DNA of 64,000 nucleotides, from the NCBI RefSeq assembly GCF_013019105.1, contig NZ_BLTE01000011.1:1-64000 (forward strand), read 5' to 3'. The notes below the pieces were generated by a model, which had not been told where the DNA came from, searched no databases, and was given only the letters and a program-made list of their open reading frames with translations. The translations under genes and the position numbers were made by a program. Of this stretch, positions 1 through 7,235 are shown piece after piece (the first letter of the stretch is position 1; the number at the start of each line of letters is the position of its first letter). Origin of the DNA: Fundidesulfovibrio magnetotacticus. Its GTDB lineage: Bacteria; Desulfobacterota; Desulfovibrionia; Desulfovibrionales; Desulfovibrionaceae.

Positions 1-77
1 TCGTGGACGGGGCGCAGTTCATGCTCTCCTCCGAGGGCAACGGCCGCCTGGCCCAGGTGCGCATCGTGCAGTTCTAG
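1..77 (+). CDS. C-terminal fragment of an unidentified protein
   Basis: An open frame enters from the left edge and ends at a TAG at 75-77, giving about 24 residues that finish in RLAQVRIVQF. The codon choice (GGC, CTG, GTG, GAG) fits the host. The fragment is too short to assign to a family, and the gene lies almost entirely outside the window. It converges on the phosphatase gene that ends at 152, with only about 75 bases between them. Confidence 0.55.
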   Translation, partial: VDGAQFMLSSEGNGRLAQVRIVQF

Positions 78-151
78 GCGCTTCCCCGGTGGCGGCGCGC
101 TCCTTCCTAGGCGCGCCGCCCCGGGGCCCAGGCGCCGCGGTTGGGCGGGCA

Positions 152-2257
152 TCAGTGCGTGGCCTTCACCACCACCAGGGTCACGTCGTCCTCCAGGGGC
201 AGGCCATCCTTGAACACCTTGAGGTCCGCCATGAGAGCGTTGACCACCGTGGAGGCCGGGGCGTTGGCGTTGGCGGCCAGCACGGCCTTCAGGCGTTCGC
301 GGCCGTACATGGCCCCGTCCGGGTTCACGGCCTCGTGGATGCCGTCGGTGTAGAGCAGGAGCAGCTGCCCGGGCTCCAGCCAGGGGCGGCGTTTCTCGGT
401 GTAGGTCCAGTCCGGCTCCACGCCCAGGGGGATGCCGGACCCCATGAGGATCTCGAAGGTTCCGGCGCGCGGGTCGTGCAGGATGGCCGGGTCGTGCCCG
501 GCGCGGCACCAGATCAGCTCCCGGGCCTTGTGGTCCAGGCGCAGGAAGAAGAGGGTGATGAAGCGCCCCGAGAGCTGGGTGTCCTGCCAGAGCAGGCGGT
601 TCACCTCGGTGAGCAGGAGCGCCGGGCCGGGCAGGCCCATGGCCCGGCCGCGCAGGAGCGCCCGGCCGGAGGCCATGAAGAGCGCGGCGGGCATGCCGTG
701 CCCGGTCACGTCGCCCACCACGATGTCGGCGTGGGCGGCGTCCTCCTGGGCGAACTCCAGGAAGTCGAAGTAGTCGCCGCCGGTTTCGTCGCAGTAGAGG
801 CTGGTGGCGGCCACGTCCAGGCCCCGGATGTCGGGGGGGCGGTGGGGCAGGAGGTGCTGCTGCACCTCCATGGCCAGGGCCATGTCGCCCTTGAGCTTCA
901 GGCGCTCCAGCAGGTGCGGGGCCATGTCGTTGAATGCGCGGGCCAGCTCGGCCAGCTCGTCGCGCCCGCGCTCCGGGGCGCGGGCCTCGAAGTCGCCCGC
1001 CGCGAGCCTGCGGGCCGCCCGGGCCAGCTCCTGCACCGGGCGCGTGGCCGTGCGCGAGACGGCCAGGGCCAGCCCAGCCACGGCCAGGGCCACGGCGGAC
1101 ACGAACCAGCCCATGCGCGCGGCCATGCGGTCCACGTCCGCCAGCACCAGGGCCTCGGCCTCCAGGGCCCCGGCGATCACCTCCCCGCGCGGGGTGAGCA
1201 GGGCCACGGCAAGCTCCCGGCCCGCCACGGGGGCGTAGGCCAGCAGGCTGTCCTGACCGGCCACGGGCAGACGGCGTACGCCGGAGCGGCCCTGGGAGAG
1301 GTCGTGCGTCACGGCGGCCAGGGCCTCGCGGTCCGGGGAGGTCAGGCGCACCAGCTCCACGGGGGCCTTCCAGTCAACGGCTTCGCGGGCGTAGTCGCGG
1401 GAGGCCACCACCACGGGGTCGGGCAGTCCCGCCAGGTCTCCGGGCTTCACGGAGAGCACCAGGGTGCGCATGTTCCCCTGGACGTTGCGCGAGGGGTCGC
1501 TCTTGAGGAAGAGCGCCCCCATGGGGATGTCCAGCCCGGCCACGCCCAGCAGGCTTCCGTCCGGGGCCGTGACGGCCAGGGCCATGGTGGCCATCACCTG
1601 TCGCGTGACGGCGTCGGCCATGACGCTCCAGGTGATGCCCCGCTCCCGGGCGGCGCTGCGGTACCAGGGCCTGCGGCGCGGGTCGTAGTCCCGGGGGTAG
1701 CCGCCGTGGCCGGGGTAGGCCATGTGCAGGCCCGTGGAGAGCCCCACGTAGCCGAAGGCCATGAGGTCCTTGTGGCGGGCGAAGAGGGTGCGCATGGTGG
1801 GCAGCATGTCCTGGAGCGCGCGTGCCTCGCGCAGGGCCTCGGCGGGTGGGAGCTCCGGGGGCGTGTGGAACACGAGGTGTTCGTAGGAGCCGGGCACGTC
1901 GGAATCCACCAGCGGCACGAGCTTCTCAGGCGGCACGACCCCGGCGTCGAAGTCCGTGCCGAAGAGCACGGGGGTGTCCTGATGCCGAGCCGGGGCTTCC
2001 AGCAGGCGCGCGGCCTCCCCGGCCATGAGCGAGAGGGCGGTCTCCAGAAGATCCAGGGCGTCGGAGCAGCCCTCGGCCAGCATCTCGGCCGAGTGCGCCA
2101 GCTCGCGGGCGGCAACGGCCTCCAGCCGGGCGGCTGTGTCGGCGGAGAGCCTGAGGCCCAGGTCGGTGGCCTGACGCCAGTCGAACCAGCCGAGGACGCA
2201 CAGGGGGACGAGCACCGCCGCGAGCAGCAGGGCCGAAAGCTTTGACCGGATGCGCAT
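152..2257 (-). CDS. Cache-HAMP-PP2C (SpoIIE/RsbU-like) phosphatase
   Basis: Membrane-bound serine phosphatase of 701 aa, probably acting on an anti-sigma-factor antagonist or a similar partner switch. The N-terminus has a membrane segment (LSALLLAAVLVPLCVLGW). It is followed by a periplasmic double-Cache-like domain (about residues 40-320) with the typical signature YDPRRRPWYRSA, a second membrane helix (FVSAVALAVAGLALAV), a HAMP linker (RPVQELARAARRLAAGDF), and a C-terminal PP2C domain with metal-binding GGDYFDF, GDVTGHGMPAALFM and DDVTLVVV. Start 2257 is chosen because GGGAG lies 6 bases upstream; an in-frame ATG at 2299 would add 14 residues. It is divergent from the histidine kinase at 2417, which suggests a shared signalling locus. 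The ligand cannot be read from sequence. Confidence 0.9.
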   Translation of the reverse strand: MRIRSKLSALLLAAVLVPLCVLGWFDWRQATDLGLRLSADTAARLEAVAARELAHSAEMLAEGCSDALDLLETALSLMAGEAARLLEAPARHQDTPVLFGTDFDAGVVPPEKLVPLVDSDVPGSYEHLVFHTPPELPPAEALREARALQDMLPTMRTLFARHKDLMAFGYVGLSTGLHMAYPGHGGYPRDYDPRRRPWYRSAARERGITWSVMADAVTRQVMATMALAVTAPDGSLLGVAGLDIPMGALFLKSDPSRNVQGNMRTLVLSVKPGDLAGLPDPVVVASRDYAREAVDWKAPVELVRLTSPDREALAAVTHDLSQGRSGVRRLPVAGQDSLLAYAPVAGRELAVALLTPRGEVIAGALEAEALVLADVDRMAARMGWFVSAVALAVAGLALAVSRTATRPVQELARAARRLAAGDFEARAPERGRDELAELARAFNDMAPHLLERLKLKGDMALAMEVQQHLLPHRPPDIRGLDVAATSLYCDETGGDYFDFLEFAQEDAAHADIVVGDVTGHGMPAALFMASGRALLRGRAMGLPGPALLLTEVNRLLWQDTQLSGRFITLFFLRLDHKARELIWCRAGHDPAILHDPRAGTFEILMGSGIPLGVEPDWTYTEKRRPWLEPGQLLLLYTDGIHEAVNPDGAMYGRERLKAVLAANANAPASTVVNALMADLKVFKDGLPLEDDVTLVVVKATH

Positions 2258-2303
2258 GAACCGCTCCCAGATGGACGACGCGTACGTTTCACCCTGCATA
2301 GGC

Positions 2304-2325
2304 CCTTGCCCGCGCCGGGGCAAGG
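2304..2325. repeat. Inverted repeat in the divergent phosphatase/kinase promoter region
   Basis: CCTTGCCC (2304-2311) pairs perfectly with GGGCAAGG (2318-2325) across a 6-nt loop. A second short pair, CCGGGGC and GCCCCGG, follows about 40 bases downstream. It lies between two divergent starts, so it could be an operator or a 5' leader hairpin. No function is demonstrated. Confidence 0.4.
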
Positions 2326-2416
2326 CGGGATGGCGGCGGGTTCCAAGCGCTCCCCCGGGGCTGACATCTGCCCCGGCTGGGCGTATCGTCCTCGCGCCGC
2401 GACGGAGGCGGGCCGC

Positions 2417-3886
2417 ATGACCGACATCCTGGACCGTTTGCCCCACCTGACCATCCGCCAGAAGGTGCTGGCGGGAGTCATCGTGCCGGTGCTCATCTTT
2501 TCCGTGGCCGGGGTTGTCTCCTTCAATTCCCTGGTGCGCCTGGAGGCCACGCTCACGCTCATGGAGACGGCGGACGACCTTTCCAACACCATCCTCGAGG
2601 TGCGCCGCTACGAGAAGAACTACCTGCTCTACGGCCACGCGGAGGATTTCGAGGAGAGCCGCCGCTACATCGCCCAGGCCCGGACCAGCCTGCACGCCAT
2701 GGCCGCCGACGCGCGCGACGCCAAGGCCAGGCGCACCATGGCCGCCCTGGCCCGCGTGCTGGACGACTACGGCGCGCGCAGCGGGGCGCTGCTGCCCGAA
2801 GCCTCCGCCAACGGCGACGGCGCGCCGGAGGCCGTCTCGGCCCGCGAGGAGCTGCGCCAGGCCGGCAAGGACATGGTGGACCTCTCCCTGGAGCTCAAGA
2901 GCGCAGAGCGCGAGCGCACGCTTCTGCTGGTGGCCGGGCTCAAGCGCCAGCTGCTGGTGTCCGGGGCCTTCCTGGCCGTCTCCGGCGTGGCTCTGGCGCT
3001 TTTGCTGGCGCGCAAGATCCTGCGCGCCCTGGGGGCCATTACGGCCGCCGCCGCCGAGATCGGCCGGGGCGGCTTCAAGACCCTGGAAGCCCCACGCGCG
3101 CACGACGAAACCCGAGACGTGGTGGAGGCCTTCAACCGCATGACCCGCGAGCTGGAGCGCCGCCAGGGCCAGCTGATCCAGGAGAAGAAGCTCTCCTCCC
3201 TGGGGGTGCTCACCTCGGGCATCGCCCACCAGCTGAACAACCCCCTGAACAACATCTCCACCTCCTGCCAGATCCTCATCGAGGAGCACCGCGAGTGCGA
3301 CCCGGAATTCTCCGCGCGCATGCTCGGCAACATCCAGCAGGAGGTGTTGCGCGCTCGCGACATCGTGAAGGGGCTCCTGGAGTTCTCGCGGGCCAAGGAC
3401 TTCAGCCTCAAGCCCGCGCACCTGGACGAGGTGGTGGCCAAGGCCTTCCGGCTGGTCTCCAGCCAGGCGCCCTCGGGCATCGCGCTCACGGCCCGCGTGC
3501 CCGCCGGGCTGGTGCTGGAGCTGGACGCCGCGCGCATGCAGGAGGTGTTCATCAACCTGCTGCTCAACGCCATCCAGGCCATCGAGACGCCGCCCGGGTC
3601 CGTAACGGTGTCGGCGAGCGTGGAGCCGGGCGGCGAGGCCGCCGAGATCGTGGTGGAGGACACCGGCGCGGGCATCCCCGAGGAGGACCTGGGCCGCGTG
3701 TTCGACCCCTTCTACACCACCAAGGAGGTGGGCAAGGGCACGGGGCTGGGGCTCTCCATCGTGTTCGGGATCATCGAGAAGCACAAGGGGTCCATCCGGG
3801 CCGAGCGCGCCCCCGGGGGCGGCGCGCGCTTCGTGATCCGCCTGCCGCTGCCCGCGCCCCAGGGCGCTTCGGAGGGCGCGGCATGA
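2417..3886 (+). CDS. Membrane sensor histidine kinase, NtrB-like
   Basis: 489-aa kinase. Two membrane segments (about residues 17-38 and 178-198) flank a helical periplasmic sensor region that contains an EKNYLLYG stretch. A HAMP domain follows, then a HisKA domain with the phosphoacceptor H271 in SGIAHQLNNPLNN. The ATPase domain shows the N box (NLLLNAIQAIE), G1 (DTGAGIPEEDLGRVF) and G2 (GKGTGLGLS). The ATG at 2417 has GGAGG 8 bases upstream; the frame is open further upstream, but those codons have no ribosome-binding site. Its stop overlaps the start of the sigma-54 regulator as ATGA, so the two are translationally coupled and form a cognate pair. The same kinase may also phosphorylate the receiver in the Lon fusion at 7236-9245. 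Confidence 0.93.
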   Translation: MTDILDRLPHLTIRQKVLAGVIVPVLIFSVAGVVSFNSLVRLEATLTLMETADDLSNTILEVRRYEKNYLLYGHAEDFEESRRYIAQARTSLHAMAADARDAKARRTMAALARVLDDYGARSGALLPEASANGDGAPEAVSAREELRQAGKDMVDLSLELKSAERERTLLLVAGLKRQLLVSGAFLAVSGVALALLLARKILRALGAITAAAAEIGRGGFKTLEAPRAHDETRDVVEAFNRMTRELERRQGQLIQEKKLSSLGVLTSGIAHQLNNPLNNISTSCQILIEEHRECDPEFSARMLGNIQQEVLRARDIVKGLLEFSRAKDFSLKPAHLDEVVAKAFRLVSSQAPSGIALTARVPAGLVLELDAARMQEVFINLLLNAIQAIETPPGSVTVSASVEPGGEAAEIVVEDTGAGIPEEDLGRVFDPFYTTKEVGKGTGLGLSIVFGIIEKHKGSIRAERAPGGGARFVIRLPLPAPQGASEGAA

Positions 3887-5235
3887 GGGGCGGCGTGATC
3901 CTTCTCGTGGACGACGAGCCCATCGCCGTGGAGAACCTCGGGCACATCCTGGCCCGGGAGGGCTACGCCACGGTGGCCGCGTCCAGCGGCGAGGTCGCCG
4001 TGGAGCTCCTGGCCGCCCGCGAGTTCGACCTGGTGCTCACCGACCTGCGCATGAAGGGCATGGACGGCATCGCCGTGCTGGCCGAGTCCAAGCGGCTGTG
4101 GCCCGACACCGAGGTGGTGGTGATGACCGGGCACGCCACCGTGGCCACGGCCGTGGAGGCCATGCGCCTGGGGGCCTGCCACTACCTCACCAAGCCCTAC
4201 CAGCTGGCCGAGGTGCGCGCCACGGTGGCCGAGGCCATGGACAAACGCCGCCTGCGCCAGGAGGTGGCGCGGCTCACCCGGCAGATGGCGGGGCTGGGGC
4301 GCGGTCCGTTGATCATCGGGGAGAGCCCGGCGGTGCAGGCCCTGCGGGAGAACATCCGGCACGTGGCCCCCACGGACTCCACGGTGCTCATCCAGGGCGA
4401 GACGGGCACGGGCAAGGAGCTGGTGGCCCGCGCGGTGCACGAGGCCAGCCCGCGCTGCGGGCGTCGTTTCCTGGCGGTGAACTGCGGGGCGTTCAACGAG
4501 GACCTGCTGGCCAGCGAGCTGTTCGGCCACGAGAAGGGGGCCTTTTCCGGGGCGGCCACGCTCAAGAAGGGCCTGATGGAGGTGGCGGGGGACGGCACGC
4601 TCTTCCTGGACGAGATCGGGGAGATGTCCACGGTCATGCAGGTGCGGCTCCTGCGCGTGCTGCAGGAGCGGCATTTCTTCCGCGTGGGCGGCACGCGGGA
4701 GATTCCCCTGGAGGCCAGGGTGCTGGCGGCCACCAACAAGGACCTCAAGGCCGAGGTGGAGCTGGGCCTGTTCCGGGCGGACCTCTACTACCGGCTCAAC
4801 GTGATCAGCCTGGGCGTGCCGCCGCTTTCGGGGCGCAGGCAGGACATCCCGCTGCTGGCGGGGTATTTCATCGCCAAGTACGCGCCCGCAATGGGCAAGG
4901 CGGTGGAGGGATTCTCGGCGGAGGCCATGCGGCGGCTGATGGGCTACGATTTCCCGGGCAACATCCGGGAGCTGGAGAACATCGTGCAGCGCGCGGTGAT
5001 CATGGCCCACGGCGCGCAGATCGAGACGGGCGACCTGCCCCTGGACCTGCGCGGCGAGGCCCCGTCCCTGGCCCGTCCGCAAGGGCCGGAGCTGATCACC
5101 CTGGAAGAGCTGGAGCGCCGCCACATCGAGGCCGTGCTGGAACACGAGGGCGGCAACAAGACGAAAGCGGCTGAGATACTAGGGATTGATCGGGTGTCCT
5201 TGTGGCGGAAGTTGAAGAAGTATGGGGTGGAGTGA
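3883..5235 (+). CDS. Sigma-54-dependent response regulator, NtrC family
   Basis: 450-aa transcription activator. The receiver (about 1-120) carries the phosphoacceptor D54 in LVLTDLRMKGMDG and the conserved K104. The AAA+ domain has Walker A GETGTGKE (172-179), Walker B GTLFLDEIGEM, and the sigma-54 contact loop written GAFSGA (219-224) instead of the usual GAFTGA. The C-terminus is a Fis-type helix-turn-helix (NKTKAAEILGIDRVSLW). It overlaps the kinase gene by 4 bases. The Ser-for-Thr change in the loop is conservative and the protein is probably active. GC content drops sharply immediately after its stop, where the DUF262 island begins. Confidence 0.95.
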   Translation: MRGGVILLVDDEPIAVENLGHILAREGYATVAASSGEVAVELLAAREFDLVLTDLRMKGMDGIAVLAESKRLWPDTEVVVMTGHATVATAVEAMRLGACHYLTKPYQLAEVRATVAEAMDKRRLRQEVARLTRQMAGLGRGPLIIGESPAVQALRENIRHVAPTDSTVLIQGETGTGKELVARAVHEASPRCGRRFLAVNCGAFNEDLLASELFGHEKGAFSGAATLKKGLMEVAGDGTLFLDEIGEMSTVMQVRLLRVLQERHFFRVGGTREIPLEARVLAATNKDLKAEVELGLFRADLYYRLNVISLGVPPLSGRRQDIPLLAGYFIAKYAPAMGKAVEGFSAEAMRRLMGYDFPGNIRELENIVQRAVIMAHGAQIETGDLPLDLRGEAPSLARPQGPELITLEELERRHIEAVLEHEGGNKTKAAEILGIDRVSLWRKLKKYGVE

Positions 5236-7207
5236 GTGAGGGTGACATCTCTTGTTATGTAGTGGTTTTGGCAGGGTACATTAAGTGCAGATTAAACATT
5301 TGCCGGATAAGGCCACAGACTTTTCGCGTGGTGAAACATGTCATTGGCGCGCTTGGTGATTTCAGCCTCGTCCCATTTTTCCAGGGGATGAATAAAATTA
5401 TTTATCCGGAGCACGGTGTGTTCAAGGAGCAACTTCTTTTTGTCTGCAAAACCGTTGTTGGAGGCGGCGGCATTTAGTTGACCCGTGCACAAAGTCAGGT
5501 TGCCAAGGGTGTCAATTGCTCTGTTTCTGTTTGCGTCAAATTCTATTCTTTTTATGAGGTCATTAACAATGTGATGAGGGCGCGGCCAGTGCTCTTCCCA
5601 TTTCTGCGGCATAAAATGTTCGATCGTTAACTTGCCTTTAATTTTTACTTTTTCAGTTTTAGTGGACTCCATTGATGCGTTTATCGCACGAAGGATCATT
5701 TGGAGGCGGCCTTTGCTAATTTTCTTGTATAGCGGCTGCTGGGTCCAACTTGTGTGAAATTCATCGTCGTTTGGCCACCTCCCGCTATCTCCTGCCATGC
5801 TTAGCAGGTACTCCTTGATCGTCGTGGAGTTGAATATCCCGGTTTTGTTGATACGTTTTAGCATGCCCAAAAATATGTTGTTATAAGCCTGAGTTGTGAG
5901 TTGGCACACCGTTCGTCTCACAAGATAAGACTCGATCGTCGTCAAGATTTTAAATAGCTCTGGCCTGTCATCGATGTCTGAATGCTCATCGTAGACCTTT
6001 AATAACAAAGGAAGGGCTGTTGTTATCTCGAGTGTATGGAGTCTTTCAAAAAATGTTTGCTCTAGGCCTGTTCCGTGGTCGCGATAGAATCGCTTGTAAT
6101 GGTTTGAAAATGTTCTAATGCTTTTGAAGTGCTTGTTTATACTGTGGCCTGATGTCTTTACATAGCCTTTGTACTCTGAGAATAGATTGCCAACCAGAAA
6201 GTCTTTCTCCTTTAGCATGGTTGTATAGTGGTGGAAAAACATATCGATCCGAAGTCTCTCGAATCGGCCTTGGGTCGATTTTTCCCTCCAGAAGCTTTCA
6301 TCGACGTCAAATTGTTGCCAGTGTTTTTCGTAAAGTGAGAGGATTTCATCCTCCTCATTGGCTGATAGGCGGAAAAGGAAGTTTTTAATCAAGTCTGAAG
6401 GAAGAAGCGGAGTGCCTCTTGTGTTGAGCGTTTCAAAAATCACTTGTGGATCGTCGTCGTTTTCCATGTTAATTACAACTAGCTTCAGTTTTTCCGACAA
6501 GACAGACATTAGGGCTGTGCATTTAGATGGTAGCTGAGATGCATCCTGCGTCCATGCCTGGATGCTGGCGTAAAAAAATTTATATGCGTTGATAATGGAG
6601 TGTGAGAAATCTTCCACACTGCTTTTCCAATTTTCGTGGACATTGTGATAGGATCTGGCACTGACAACATATTTTAGCGCGCGCCGGTCCTTTGTGGTGG
6701 GTAAGACCTTATAATTGTCGTCACTCTCTGCAAACGCCCCAGGGTTGACAATAAGGCTGTCAATGGTTTTCGCTTGATTTTCTAAATGGTGACTTGAAAG
6801 GGTGTCTCGAAGTGCTGCAAGTACAGTGATAACTGTTACAAGTCGTTGTTGGCCGTCGATTATATAGCGCGTATCTGGGCGGTTGATTGATGTTTTGGCT
6901 TGGTCCAGAACTATTGCGCCAATAAAATGGCCTGCACTGTCCTCTGGGTTTAATGCTTTATGCTCTGCGAGTTGGCGTATGTCATCCCAAAGTGGTTTCC
7001 ACTGATCATCTTCAGTCCAAACATAAGGTCTCTGGAACAAAGGGGCCGCAAGTTGGCGGGCCGGTCCAAGCAATTCTTTTATATTCGACACGTCGGCGTA
7101 CATTGGCCATCCTGGTGGGTAAGGTTTTGTTTCGGCTTGGCGGCCTAATTTTTTGAATCTTCGCATGCTCCTTTTGTTTTGTCTATTTAAATCGCGCTTT
7201 CCGAGAC
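5236..7207. other. AT-rich island of foreign composition
   Basis: Base composition changes abruptly just after the response regulator stop and returns to GC-rich around 7200. Codon use in the single gene inside (many AAA, TTT, ATA, AAT) is unlike every neighbour. A 7-bp direct repeat GGTGGAG lies on each side (5226-5232 and 7208-7214); this is short and may be chance. No integrase, transposase or tRNA is present. The simplest reading is acquisition of a one-gene defence cargo between a response regulator and its neighbour. Confidence 0.75.
5292..7103 (-). CDS. DUF262-DUF1524 protein, GmrSD-like restriction endonuclease
   Basis: 603-aa fused protein. The N-terminal DUF262 nucleotide-dependent ParB-like part shows QRPYVW, GHFIGAIVL, IIDGQQRLVTV and ETLNTRGTPLLPSDLIKNFL. 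The C-terminal DUF1524 nuclease part shows the HNH-type IEHFMPQKWEEHW and DTLGNLTLCTGQLNA. This fused architecture and length match single-chain GmrSD-type (type IV, modification-dependent) restriction enzymes, which attack phage DNA with modified bases; the actual target here is not known. The ATG at 7103 is preferred (AGGA 6 bases upstream, and the domain begins soon after). An upstream ATG at 7166 has AGGAG only 1 base away and would add 21 atypical residues. The strongly AT-rich codon use points to horizontal transfer. It stands alone, with no methylase or partner. Confidence 0.88.
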   Translation of the reverse strand: MYADVSNIKELLGPARQLAAPLFQRPYVWTEDDQWKPLWDDIRQLAEHKALNPEDSAGHFIGAIVLDQAKTSINRPDTRYIIDGQQRLVTVITVLAALRDTLSSHHLENQAKTIDSLIVNPGAFAESDDNYKVLPTTKDRRALKYVVSARSYHNVHENWKSSVEDFSHSIINAYKFFYASIQAWTQDASQLPSKCTALMSVLSEKLKLVVINMENDDDPQVIFETLNTRGTPLLPSDLIKNFLFRLSANEEDEILSLYEKHWQQFDVDESFWREKSTQGRFERLRIDMFFHHYTTMLKEKDFLVGNLFSEYKGYVKTSGHSINKHFKSIRTFSNHYKRFYRDHGTGLEQTFFERLHTLEITTALPLLLKVYDEHSDIDDRPELFKILTTIESYLVRRTVCQLTTQAYNNIFLGMLKRINKTGIFNSTTIKEYLLSMAGDSGRWPNDDEFHTSWTQQPLYKKISKGRLQMILRAINASMESTKTEKVKIKGKLTIEHFMPQKWEEHWPRPHHIVNDLIKRIEFDANRNRAIDTLGNLTLCTGQLNAAASNNGFADKKKLLLEHTVLRINNFIHPLEKWDEAEITKRANDMFHHAKSLWPYPANV

Positions 7208-7235
7208 GGTGGAGCGGTGGCTACTTATCCCCCCC

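Noticed and set aside
2258-3784. Minus-strand open frame continuous with the phosphatase, antisense to the histidine kinase
   Set aside because: It lacks start signals, has low-complexity His/Gly/Leu-rich composition, and lies opposite a gene with all kinase motifs. Such antisense frames are common at this GC content.
5226-7214. Attachment-site duplication flanking the DUF262 island
   Set aside because: The shared GGTGGAG is only 7 bases and GC-rich, so chance is likely; no integrase is present.
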